Source: Odobenus rosmarus divergens
Taxonomy: Eukaryota; Chordata; Mammalia; Carnivora; Odobenidae
Assembly: GCF_000321225.1 (NCBI RefSeq)
Contig: NW_004450464.1
Span: forward strand, 1,661,567 to 1,725,566
Direction of reading: 5' to 3'
Length of the DNA stretch: 64,000 nucleotides
A program made the position numbers and the translations under genes. Of the stretch, positions 23,373 to 33,480 are shown piece by piece; position 1 is the first letter of the stretch; each line of letters starts with the position of its first letter. The notes below the pieces were generated by a model. That model was not told the origin of the DNA. It saw only the letters and a program-made list of their open reading frames with translations, and did not search any database.

Positions 23373-25010
23373 GATGGGGAGAGAGTAAACTAACATTGTT
23401 TTAAAATCTCAGCTCCAAATAAAAAGACACAAGGGAAGCAGGAATTATAGGTGTTTATGTACCATTGAGCTTTTTTCATATTCTCAATTCTGCTTAGTTG
23501 TTTTCTTGGGGGAATTAGCTGTAATGATGATTAATGGTTCCTTTATGGAATGCTGGGTGGGGAGATAGTCCAAAATGAGTGAGTCTACTGATATTACATA
23601 AAACAATGTTTTGTAATGTTTTAACCATGAATTGCCTCTAACGGCAATATTGAATATTATGGAATAATTACAATTTTTGATGCTAGATAAAACTAGATTG
23701 AAATCTTAATTAACTTTGTTTCATTATGACCAAAAAATGTATAAAAAGAGCAGCCAGCCTCCATTTTTATGATAGAAGTGAAGAGAAAAAGGAGTCTAAA
23801 AATGAGATTTTTTTTTTTAGCCAGAAAATATTATGTCTGGAAGAATTTGAAAAGAAATTCAGTGTTAGCTTGGATTTTTTTTATATGAATTGTCCATGAT
23901 AAGCTCTAAGTGGAAAGGATTGAAAGCTGGCCATGAAATTCTTCATGTCGGTAACACTTGTCTTCCTGGAACATGGAAAATGATAGAAAAACATTAAAAA
24001 GGCTTTTAAATAATGAAATAAGTGAGAAAGAAGCAGGGGGCCCCTGTTGAAAGTAAGACTGTAATAAGAAATAAGGAGTTCATACTAATGTGTTTATATG
24101 TGCAAGTTTGGTGAGTTCTTAGTACCTGACTGTTCTTAATTCTAGCTGTCCATCAGAGTCCATGTGTGTAATATTCACAGGGAGGGTTTTAGATACAGTG
24201 TACTTGAATTAGAAAAACAAATATAACTCTTTATTTTTTATTTTTTGGCATTGGGAAAAGGCAATTTAAAGCCTAGATCTTCTCTATTAAAAAAACAAAC
24301 AAACGAAAAGGAATAGCATATTTAGACAACTTCAGATATTACTTATCAGAGGATGGCTTTAACAGATTGTTTTTATGGTGGTGTCTACCTTAGGAGGAAC
24401 GTAATGAAGACTCTTATTTTGATAAGGGGCAAGAGGAGGGAGAAATCTCAAGACTGAACATACCAAAAAATGTTGTGATTCAGTTGAGATCAGTGCAAAG
24501 TCCCTGACTCCATCGGGCAGAACGAGGGTAATGGGCCTGGAGACAGAAGCATACATTGCCTATTTTCCAATTTAATATTCAGAGAATTAGATATTTTACA
24601 TAAATAATTTTTCCAATATTTAATTTTAAATCTCAAACATTTTTCCTAATGTTTTAAGTGGAGTTTGTAAAACATTTCTGCAAAAAAATTAGGACACTTT
24701 TTCCAAACTGTGCTATACAAAACCTAATGTTCTCAGAAATATTTAAAGGATCATGCAAAAAAAACATGGCTTCATGGTCAAATACCTTGGAGAAATACTG
24801 CACATGCCATTTTTACTGCACGTGTTAGAGGAGATCAGTGGCGCCAAGAAGTCCGCCGAAAGGAAATTGGTTTAGCTTTATTTAATTTCGTATTTTTAAA
24901 ATACATTTGATTGTAGAACTCATTTTTGTAGAAAACATTTTGGAAAATACTAATTTTTTAAGGAGCACAGTTGGGGAATTAAAGCCATCATTATTAATAA
25001 GCCTTTATTA
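23373..25010. other. Unique AT-rich sequence
   Basis: No gene, RNA or repeat recognised. Confidence 0.45.
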
Positions 25011-25180
25011 CAGTGCTTCTCAAACTTTAATATGCATATGAATCTCCTCGGAAACTTGGTAGAGCCCAGATTCTGCTTCAGCGTTTGTTGGAGGTGGGAA
25101 TGAGATTCTCCATTTCTAACCAGGTCCCTGGTGATGCCCAGCCTGCCCATCTGGAGTCCACACTCTGAACAGCATGGTTC
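25011..25180 (+). mobile_element. MER5-type hAT-Charlie MITE
   Basis: Left end CAGTGCTTCTCAAACTTTAA, middle ATGAATCTCCTCGG...GAGCCCAGATTCTGCTTCAG and right half CAGGTCCCTGGTGATGCCCA...CCACACTCTGAACAGCATG reproduce MER5A/B from inverted repeat to inverted repeat. It is a short non-autonomous DNA transposon mobilised by a hAT transposase, extinct for tens of millions of years. An antisense 85-residue open frame across it is chance. Confidence 0.85.
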
Positions 25181-26089
25181 TGTTGCACAGTGGTTCTTTA
25201 GTTCCACAGAGATTATCGAGACATGGAAAGATGTAAAGCCACTTTTACATTAGTGACTTTAGCCTCTTAGGCTAAGGAGGCGAAACAAATCGTTAGGATG
25301 GAATCTTTTAATTTCAGCCTTGATTAGCATCAGGATTACAAAGTGAAGGTAAAACAGAAGATAGAGCCCCTCTCAAATAGAAATCAGCAAAGAGAGCATG
25401 TGAGGAGGAATCTTTTCCACAGCTCCGAGACCACTGTCCTCCAGACCAGACATATAAAAAGAGAGATATGGAAAGAGAAGGTTCCTGATAGGGCTGGTTT
25501 AACAGAGCTGATGCCTGTACTATTCCTTCTCCCTCCCTCCCTCCCTCCCTCTTTCTTTCCTTTTCTTTCTCTTCTTTCTTGTTTGGTTCCTTTATTATCC
25601 CCTTTTCCTTCTTTTTTTGTTTTTTGAGAGGTTATTCAGATCGTTTTAATCTTATTTGTAAAAAAAAAAAACTTTATACACGCATATCTGGAAATATGTA
25701 CAAATTATATTACTATACATTAATCTGTATCAATAAAGAAATTGTGTATTACTTTGATATTTGTTCATTTTTTTAGGGAATTTTTTTACATTGTAGATTT
25801 CACTTATGGAGGGAGGAATGAAGAGAACATAATACATATCTTAAAAACAATAAGTTATTTTGGGTGTCTATGTGTGTATGTGTGTATTCTCATTCAAGTG
25901 CCGAATAAAATCCTGATTTTGTACATTAAGCACAAACACAAAAATTAAGAGACACAGGGCCAAGACTTACTTTTGTCCTTTTGGAAAAGTTGTATACTTG
26001 CTTTATTTTTTTTTTCTGACAAATGACAAGGCAACTTTCTCACCTCTTCATGAGCTAATATTATTATGTCTATTCTGTCTGATGGGCCT
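25181..26089. other. Intergenic sequence with a long pyrimidine tract
   Basis: No gene seen. The notable content is the 58-base homopyrimidine run at 25523-25580, listed separately. A short ATGTGTG-rich patch lies at 25867-25888. Confidence 0.45.
25523..25580. repeat. 58-base homopyrimidine tract
   Basis: An unbroken C/T run with a (CCCT)n core at 25531-25551 followed by TTTC-rich sequence; the complementary strand is pure purine. Such mirror-like tracts can form triplex DNA and are often length-variable. Confidence 0.95.
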
Positions 26090-26310
26090 TAGTGTTGGTG
26101 CCAATTTATTGAGCGTTTACTGTGAATCAGAAATCATGCTGGTATTTTATGCATATTAATTTTCATAGGCCTCAGCCTTCCCCAAGTTTTGATGTAGGGA
26201 TTTTTATCCCTATTGATATTAGTAAAATGAGGTTTGCCGTATGTTAGCAAGTCTAAGCCTTACCTGGGTCATATAGAGTAGTAAAACCAGACTTTGAACC
26301 CAGTGAGCTA
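26090..26310 (-). mobile_element. MIR SINE, antisense
   Basis: CCAATTTATTGAGCGTTTAC, TTTTATGCATATTAATTTTC, TTAGTAAAATGAGGTTTG, CCTGGGTCATATAGAGTAG and AGACTTTGAACCCAGTG trace the reverse complement of a nearly full MIR. Confidence 0.78.
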
Positions 26311-27404
26311 ACAAGGCTTGTACTTGTAGCAACGATGACAAAGGGGAGTATAAACATTTGATATCTGCAAGGAGTCTGCTTCATCCTGCAAGTGAAATGT
26401 AAATTTGGTGGGGATTTGTTCTCTATTTACAATGCTATTGCAAACATTATACCATAGGTCTTCCTTTGCCCATTATTTGCAATAACTGCAATTTAATATC
26501 ATCTCTAGAGGTCACATTAAACTATACAGAATCCCCAAGATTAAAGAAAAATATGCTTTGATTTTATTTCTACTTCTTTTGGGGGGATGAGAATTTGAAC
26601 TATTCTGAGTTTTATGGGTATCCTATATATGTTCATGGACATGAAATTAATTCCCTGTGTCTCAAGGGTAGCAGAGACATAAAAAGGCCAATTACAATTT
26701 TATGAATATGAAATATAAGATCTGGGGCTTCGATTTTCTCTATTGTTGCATTCTAAATAACAGTGCTATTTCTAGGGAATACGTACATCCTTTCTGACAC
26801 AGAACAACTAGGAACTTTCATTAGAGAAAAATGAAAGCAGATGCAATGTGAGTCCCCATATAGTGTAAGTAATGTTAAAATAGATTCCAAACTGGTGTCT
26901 TGTTTTGATGAAAACTCAGAAGACAATTTGGAGACTGTTTGTCAGACTCCAGAGACTGAGGCACAGATGGAGTTCTGAATTAAGTGACTTTGTATTTTGA
27001 GATTTGAAATGAGCCCTAGTCCCAAATGTATATTTCAATGATTGTGAACTAATTGGATGTGGTAATTGATTATTAAAGGGTTTATATTTTTAAAATTGTG
27101 AGGTTCATAAGTAGTCATTTAAACATTTGTAGCAAAATTAAAGATGTAAACTTTATCTCTAGATTAATATATACAGACAGAATTGAATGAAGCATATTTT
27201 GGTTGGAGTGCTCACAAAATATTCTGGATGAGTGAATTTTCCATAAAGCCAAAGAAATTCCTTGAGATATCAAAAATTTAAATATTTTAACTGGTTTAAT
27301 ATGGACAACAACAAAATTTACTTCTTGCTTCCCTGCTGCACCAAGCACTTTTGAAATGAATGCTATTTAGACTTTTTTTGGTTGACCAAGAAACATCCTG
27401 AACG
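26311..27404. other. Unique AT-rich sequence
   Basis: No gene or repeat recognised. Confidence 0.45.
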
Positions 27405-27770
27405 CTAATTCATTCAACAAATATTCATTTTATAAAGATGTAATGCATACCTACAATGTGCCAGGTTCTGTTCTTGGTTTTGTCAGCCTCTGGAGAGAGA
27501 AAGACAACTAACCTAATAGATACAAAAGTAGCCTGTATTGAACACTAAAAAACATGGAGGGTCAAGGAAGCTAGAGGTCCCACTTTTATATAGGGTGGTC
27601 AGAGAGGTCTTACTGAGCAGGTGGTATTTTGAGGGAGTTAGCCATACACTGTCTAGGAGACCAACATCTCAAGCAGAAGGAATTGCAAAGGCTCTGAGGC
27701 AGGAGCATATCCAGCTCGATCATGGCAAGCACACGGCTGTGACTGGAGAGGGGGCGTGGCAGCAGACAGT
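27405..27770 (-). mobile_element. L2 LINE 3' fragment, antisense
   Basis: ATTCATTCAACAAATATTCA and ACAATGTGCCAGGTTCTGTT open the element; GGGTGGTCAGAGAGGTCTTA, CTGAGCAGGTGGTATTTTGA and AAAGGCTCTGAGGCAGGAGC follow. The order is the reverse complement of the L2 3' end and last coding part, as in the longer copy at 12975-14700. Confidence 0.82.
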
Positions 27771-29498
27771 GTTAGGAAATAATTAGGATCTCTCCGGGTC
27801 ATGATCCATATTTGTGACAAAGTCCTCACTCCTATGTAGAAGATGGAGGGAGGCATTGCGTTTTACTAAAATGTGAATATTTGTTTGCTTTAAACTTACT
27901 CCTCGTTTATACACGTGAATACTATAATCTGTGTAAGAACACTTGCTCACAATTGGGCATCCAGAAGGCTCAGGTCTCGTGGAGACGGACTGGGGACTGA
28001 GAGGGTAGGCGAGCTAGCAGAGCAAGACCACCGGGCTGTGCTTCATCAACGGGGTGCTGACACCGAGGCAGCAAATGAAGAGCAGCCCCACCCAGGTGAC
28101 ACCTCCCTTTGCAGAATCAGGGGACATTTTCTCCTTTCTCATGTGGCACAACCCACAAGAACATCATGCTCTCTGCCCTTTATTACTCACTCAATCTCTC
28201 CTTCTATAAATCACCATAATTGTTAGACTTCAGATTGCAAGCTGAAGTCCTATCCTGGGGCTGTGATAGAGTGGGCATCTCCATTTTTCTTTCCCACTTT
28301 TTTTTTTTTGTAGATGAAAGTGTGTCAAAGATTTTATTCAACTCATTAATTAATGAGATAGCCAGTAGGTGTTACAACTGGCTCAGAGAGAACTCAAGTA
28401 CCACACTGTTATAGCCAAGTAGGGAATGCTGAAATGAATTTATCCTTCTCAATTCTGATTCTTGTGGTTAAGCAGGTTCCTCTCAAACCAAAGAGAAACT
28501 CTTTATTTCCTGTGCTAAATAACTTGGCGTAAGTAAACTGTGTTTTCCTCACTATCTACCTTGACTGCTAATATACCTCTTTTCTATTCTAGAAGAACAA
28601 ATACCCTTTACATCTCCTTGGTGATTATAGCTCTCTTTTTACAAACCATTCTTTTTCAAATAACTATGGGACCAGCTGATATTTAAGTACCTTCATGTCT
28701 GAAGACTGGGTCACGTACTGTACAAACACTGTGTTTCCACATCTACACAATGTCCCCATGGGGTGAATGCTGCCAACACTCTCCTACTTATACAGATCAG
28801 GAAAGCAAGATTCCCCAGGCTCTGTATGTTGTCCTAAGTCATGACAGTACACATCCACAAATGGGGTTCATTTTGCAAACCTTCCTAAGGTTTATTCTGC
28901 ATCCTCAGAAATGCCCTCCCTGGCAGTTTAGGTTTATGGGATCTGGGGAGCATCCACATTTTATACCACTATCCTCTGAACACCTTACCAAAGAGGTTTA
29001 GGCTGAAGTGGATGAGGTGGGCCACGCTAGGAGGAGTAGAGGAGTGCTAAGAACATGGTTCCTGGTTGTGCCTTTTTGCTCTTAACAAAAATATTTGGAG
29101 AATTAGAAATATAAAGTAAGGCAGGAAGGAACTTACAAAGATGAGCTAACAAGTTTGATTTGATTCTGTAAACTGTGGAGAATTAAACAGGCTTTCAGGA
29201 GGAAAGTGACCTTGTTCATTAGCATAAATTGAAAATACGATAATATTGGAGCTCCCGTCCTAATTAAGATGGGAAACAGAACAGTGGCAGGCTGATGACA
29301 TTGGGCATACGAGGCATTCTGTTTTATCATGTGTAGAAACAGGCCCAGTGATGGCCAGTTAGTTTATGATAGAAACTGATTAGGTCTCACATTTCTTGGC
29401 TATGCATATTTGTTCTTTCTCCATTTCATTGTAATGAAATGAAATGCATTTAGATTTCCTGTAGATGAAGATGATAAAATTCTGACATGTTCAATTCA
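27771..29498. other. Unannotated intergenic sequence
   Basis: No repeat body recognised. A GC-richer patch at 27950-28110 carries a 103-residue open frame without a recognised domain, start context or splice sites. I do not call it a gene. Confidence 0.4.
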
Positions 29499-29522
29499 TT
29501 TCTTTCTTTCTTTCTTTCTTTT

Positions 29523-29582
<60 letters not shown>

Positions 29583-29594
29583 TTTCTTTCTTTC
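29499..29594. repeat. (TTTC)n microsatellite, 96 bases
   Basis: A pure pyrimidine run of TTTC units with two TTTTTC interruptions (near 29520 and 29581). On the minus strand it is (GAAA)n and sits directly 3' of the U6 pseudogene, so it most likely grew from that retrocopy's A-rich tail. Confidence 0.97.
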
Positions 29595-29701
29595 AACTGC
29601 AGAATACCTCACAAATTTGCATGTCAAATTTCTTGTGCAGGGTCATGCTAACCTCCTCTGTGTCGTTACAATTCTAGTATATGTGCTGCAGAAGCGAGCA
29701 C
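29595..29701 (-). pseudogene. U6 snRNA retropseudogene
   Basis: Read on the minus strand from 29701 the text is GTGCTCGCTTCTGCAGCACA, then TATACTAGAATTGTAACGAC, ACAGAGGAGGTTAGCATGAC and CCTGCACAAG, which aligns with U6 snRNA from its first base. U6 is the catalytic core RNA of the spliceosome. Differences include changes in the ACAGAGA-AGATTAGCA region (here ACAGAGGAGGTTAGCA), loss or change of bases in the 3' stem-loop, and a diverged 3' end before the GAAA tail. No convincing PSE or TATA element is seen at the expected distance upstream (29720-29770), so it is most likely a dead L1-mobilised copy rather than an active U6 gene. Confidence 0.9.
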
Positions 29702-30331
29702 CCACACTTTTTTTTTAACGGTAGGTTAACTCCATAGATCTACAAAGAAATGCTTGTTTTCCTCCCTGTTCCTTCCCTAAATTCTCTTGTGCATACCAGT
29801 TATTTAGGAGAACAGAGGGAGTAGGCTCACATGCACACATCCCACAAATTAGAAATTGCCAACTATCAGATGGGGAGAGAACCCTGAACTCACAAATTTC
29901 TTCCATGTCTTAATGCATAAGTTAGAATAACACATTTTATTTTATTTTATTCAGGTCTGATTTATTTAAAATATATTTATTAATACATAGGTTAATTTAT
30001 ACATAGGTATGTTTGTACATAGGTTATATTTAATTTACCATTGAGTATCTGTGTGTTTCCAAAATGTGAAAGTTGATTTAATAATATGCCCCAGAAGGGA
30101 ATTATGTATTTTGGACTTATCTTTTCCAAAGCATATTTTACATGCCTTCAACCAACTTTATTACTTAAAAATCGCAGTTCCTGAATCCTAGATGACCTCA
30201 TCAGATAACACCAATGTAGTTAATTACTGTACCACACAAATTAGTTTTAAAATTTTCCTAAATGATTTATTGGTTGTTAGCTGTCATTTAAGGGAAATAA
30301 TTATAACTTCCATTTTAAATATTTTGATAGT
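29702..30331. other. Unique AT-rich sequence
   Basis: No gene recognised. Three spaced copies of TACATAGGT occur between 29985 and 30025, a minor degenerate tandem repeat. Confidence 0.45.
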
Positions 30332-30797
30332 TTTACAAGCTTTCTATTGCTGCACAAATTAGAGCAAATCTAGGGGCTTCATATAGTGTGACAGTTCTGG
30401 AGGCCAAAAATCTGAAATAAGTCTTCTGGGGCTACCAATAAATGTTGTGTCCCTTCTGTTGTCTCGAGGGAAAAATCTGTTGCAGCCTTTTCTAGCTTCT
30501 AGAGTCTGCCTGCATTCCTTGGTTCCTGACCACAACAATCCAAACTCTGCTTCCATCTCATAACTCCTCTGGCTCTTGGACTCCTACGCCCCCCGCCCCA
30601 CTTATAAAGACCCATAAGGCGGGTAGATTACATTGGGCCCATGTAGATAATCCAGGTTATCTTCTCATTTCAAAACTCTTAACTTAATCACATCTGCAAA
30701 GTCCCTTTTTACCATGTAAGGTAACATACTCATGGGTTTTGGGGATTCGAGTACGGAAATCTATGGAGAGAGGGGAAGCTTTATTCTCTTTACTACC
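30332..30797 (-). mobile_element. MLT1-type MaLR LTR, antisense
   Basis: The plus strand reads CTTTCTATTGCTGCACAAAT, GTTCTGGAGGCCAAAAATCT, TCTAGCTTCTAGAGTCTGCC, TGCATTCCTTGGTTCCTGAC, then ATTGGGCCCATGTAGATAAT and CTTAACTTAATCACATCTGC, the reverse complement of MLT1 LTRs in order and close to full length. No internal region is attached. Confidence 0.85.
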
Positions 30798-30931
30798 GTA
30801 GTGTTCTGTTTTCTCTTTTTATCATTTGTTGTACAAACCTTTATCTGTAAGTTTGGAAAAAATATTCTGCACCAAATATAATAAGAATTGATTTTCCTCC
30901 AATATATTTTTTATGTAACTATATAATAATA
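30798..30931. other. Short unique AT-rich spacer
   Basis: Nothing recognised between the MLT1-type LTR and the SINE. Confidence 0.5.
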
Positions 30932-30952
30932 TTTTTAAAGACTTATTTATTT

Positions 30953-30983
<31 letters not shown>

Positions 30984-31146
30984 CATACAAGTGGGGAGAG
31001 GGACAGAAGAAGAGGAAGAGAACCTCAAGCAGACTCCCCCTGGGCACAGAGCCCAGATGCAGGGCTCCATCTCACGACCCTGAGATCATGACCTGAGCTG
31101 AAATCAAGAGTCAGATGCTTCACCGACTGAGCCACCCAGGCGCCCC
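30932..31146 (-). mobile_element. Older-type CAN-SINE, antisense
   Basis: The minus strand shows GGGGCGCCTGGGTGGCTCAG, TCGGTGAAGCATCTGACTCT, TGATTTCAGCTCAGGTCATG and ATCTCAGGGTCGTGAGATGG. The GACTCTTGATTTC block marks an older CAN-SINE subfamily than the CTGCCTTCGGCTC copies elsewhere. The tail contains a grown CT repeat (about 30 bases). Flanks share an imperfect ATATAA(T/C)AAT (30921-30930 and about 31150-31159). Confidence 0.95.
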
Positions 31147-31798
31147 AATATATAACAATGTTTAATTAAAAAAAAAAAAAAGCTAGTGATCCCATGCCAT
31201 GAAAATTAAATTTGAATGATGCATGAATTTTTGAGTTGCTAATTTTCATTTGCTTGTTTCTTTATTCCATTACCATAATTTATGTAGTTTTTGAGACATA
31301 AAATAGAGCAATTTAGCTACTTTATTGGTCTAAAATGATGACAGTGTTCTTGAGTTCATACCCACCCCAACCCAGATGAAGAGGTATAATACTAGATCAA
31401 ATCTAATAAAACAGTTCCTAATTTGATTAACCTCAATTACCTAATATAAATTGATGCTTTTTCCAAGTACCCTATTGAGATCTCTTCCCATGATTGATTA
31501 AAAGTTGGCCACCAGTTCTTTCCCATTCTTCCCATTGAGGTGGGAAGTCCATTGCCTCTTTCTCTGAACCTGGGCTGGCTCTGTGACTGGCTTTTTCAAT
31601 TGAATGAAGTAGAAATGATGCCAAGGGATTTCATGTCTGCATGTCAAGAGATTCATGGTTTCCATTCCCCACCTCTTGGACCACTCCCTCCATGTGATGA
31701 GTGAATCTTAGTTAGGGTCCTTTGGGATGGCCAGAAGACATCTACTGCATTGGTTTCAGCAGTTAGCAGAGGATCTTTAGTTTTGTTTTTTGTTTTTT
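31147..31798. other. Unannotated sequence, possibly an old LTR
   Basis: 31500-31740 has GGGCTGGCTCTGTGACTGGC and GAATGAAGTAGAAATGATGC, which resemble phrases of older MaLR or ERVL LTRs. I cannot place it with confidence. An A tract lies at 31168-31181. Confidence 0.3.
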
Positions 31799-32525
31799 TT
31801 TTTAACTTTATTATTTAGAGCTGTTTTAGGTTCACAGAAAAAAAAATTGAGTGGAAAGTACAGAAAGTTTCCATATACCCTCTGTCCTCCAATGCCAGGA
31901 ATGGCCAGCAATCCCTGTACCAACGGATGAAAGATGACCCCAAACTTTGCCGCGAAAGAGAGGAGAAGGCAAGGGGCTCAACGCTCAGAGATGAAGACCC
32001 TTTGCTCTTCTTTGCTCCCGCTTTTATTGGTCCTTCAGGATATCCTTATCACTATTTCTCAAGCAAGTGATGTGTGACAAGGGGTCTTACTGAAACTGAG
32101 AGGATTTACGGTAAAGATACAATATGCTAATCTGCGTGTTCTGCTAAACATAGCCTAAGGGACAATGCGCACATCTCTTAGATCACAAGGTGGCTGTTTG
32201 GGCTAAGAGAGCTTCAGGGAAGGTAACTCCCCACAGCATTCCACCTGCTGAGTGGTCACGGAAGGCCCTGGCATTCCAAAGGCCCACGCCCTTCTCCGAA
32301 ACCCTCCCTGCCTTCAGCGGCCTCTGTGTTAGATTTTAGCAAGTCAGGTATTATGGCTGATTTCATGCTCTGCATTAACCCCAACACCCCAACATGCACA
32401 ACCTCCCCCACTATCAACATCTAGTACCAAATAGCACACTTGTTACAACCAATGAACCTACATTGAAATGTCATTATCACCAAAAGTCCATAGTTTACTT
32501 TAGGTTGAGTGGGGTTTTTTTTTGT
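31799..32525 (-). mobile_element. L1 3' UTR fragment, antisense, split by a solo LTR
   Basis: TAGAGCTGTTTTAGGTTCAC and AGTTTCCATATACCCTCTGT (31799-31892) are followed, after a 494-base interruption, by CATGCACAACCTCCCCCACT, TGTTACAACCAATGAACCTA and AAAGTCCATAGTTTAC (32393-32500). Removing the insertion restores the usual L1 3' UTR order. The poly(T) side is at the left, so the L1 lies on the minus strand; it is 5'-truncated within its 3' UTR. Confidence 0.8.
31893..32386 (-). mobile_element. Solo endogenous retroviral LTR with 6 bp target duplication
   Basis: On the minus strand the 494-base segment begins TGTTGGGGTTAATGCAGAGC and ends GGCCATTCCTGGCA, TG...CA as in LTRs. The 6 bases on each side are CTCCAA (31887-31892) and CCCCAA (32387-32392), a target duplication with one change. 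An AATAAAAG motif at 32021-32028 (minus) could be the TATA-like box or the polyadenylation signal; about 130 bases follow it. No internal viral sequence is present, so it arose by LTR-LTR recombination. Its higher GC and CpG content suggests it is younger than the MaLR copies. A 6-bp duplication is usual for beta-like ERVs; I cannot name the family. Confidence 0.75.
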
Positions 32526-33084
32526 TGTTTTTTTTAAATTCTTTCTTCACCGCAGGGATGGAAACAAATGTTCAGGTCTTCTGTTATCCCAATTAGAAAA
32601 CTAGACTTTGGGACTTTGCAATTTCTTGTGTTCTATCATGTTTTCTAATTACCTAGCCCCTCTTCATTTTTGTTCATGAACCTTTGAATTTTTTTTATTC
32701 CCTTCTCATAAAACCTTATATTTTACGTAAGAACACTTGACCTTTGGTGCATGTGTTTTTTACTAAACTGCATTCTACTCCTTCACTATTCAGAAGTAAG
32801 GAGTAGTCATGCAAGGATTACTTACTATTTGGCTATAACTTCTCAGAATATGTTCACATTTATATCATCTTAAAATGCCTCGGATGAGAAGACCACAAAA
32901 AATAGTGTCAATAATGAGGTACATCTGGAGGGTAAATAAGAAGATTCAAAATCATTGCAGAAAGATCATCAGTGCTTTAACTACTTTGGCTAAAAAGAAA
33001 ATAAACATTAGTACAAATCAAGCTCCCCAAGGGCAAACTACTATTTATAAGTTAAAGACACACATATAGACTTACCTCTCTGAA
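32526..33084. other. Unique AT-rich sequence
   Basis: No gene recognised; the 64-residue frame at 32875-33069 is lysine/arginine-rich by composition and has no domain. Confidence 0.4.
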
Positions 33085-33480
33085 TGCCTATGCTCTAATA
33101 TTATTTTATATAAAAGGACATATACTATACATGTTTTTGCTTGGAACTTTCTTTACCCACACAATAGTATATGGTTGAGATTTTTCCATGTCAGCATATA
33201 GTATCTTTTATAACAACTGTGTAGTTTTCATTTAAAAAGGTATGCCTTCATTTATGTAGCCATGATGGATTGTTAAGATATTTTCATTGTTATAAATAAT
33301 ATTTAGATGAATGTCCTCTTAACTATAAATTTGTTTACTATTAAAGCATATATAAAATACATTCCCTCTTTTGCATAGAAATGTAAAGATTTATTTAAAT
33401 AAAGTTGGTATAAGTTGCCCACTTTACACAGAGGAATTTTTCACATTTATCTTAGATTTCATTTTGTGGGGGAGTTCATC
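33085..33480 (-). mobile_element. Old L1 3' UTR-type fragment, antisense
   Basis: TTTTTGCTTGGAACTTTCTT, GAGATTTTTCCATGTCAGCA and TTTTCATTGTTATAAATAAT, GATGAATGTCCTCTTAAC follow the antisense text of ancient L1 3' regions (the 'ttccatgtcagta...gctattataaacaatg' phrase). Strongly diverged. Confidence 0.55.

Noticed and set aside
27915..28226. 103-residue open frame in a GC-richer patch
   Set aside because: No domain, start context or exon signals recognised.
29499..29594. CRISPR-like periodic repeat
   Set aside because: A simple tetranucleotide microsatellite in mammalian DNA with no spacers.
29595..29701. Functional U6 snRNA gene
   Set aside because: Substitutions in the ACAGAGA/AGATTAGCA core, altered 3' end and a GAAA tail instead of a terminator with PSE/TATA upstream.
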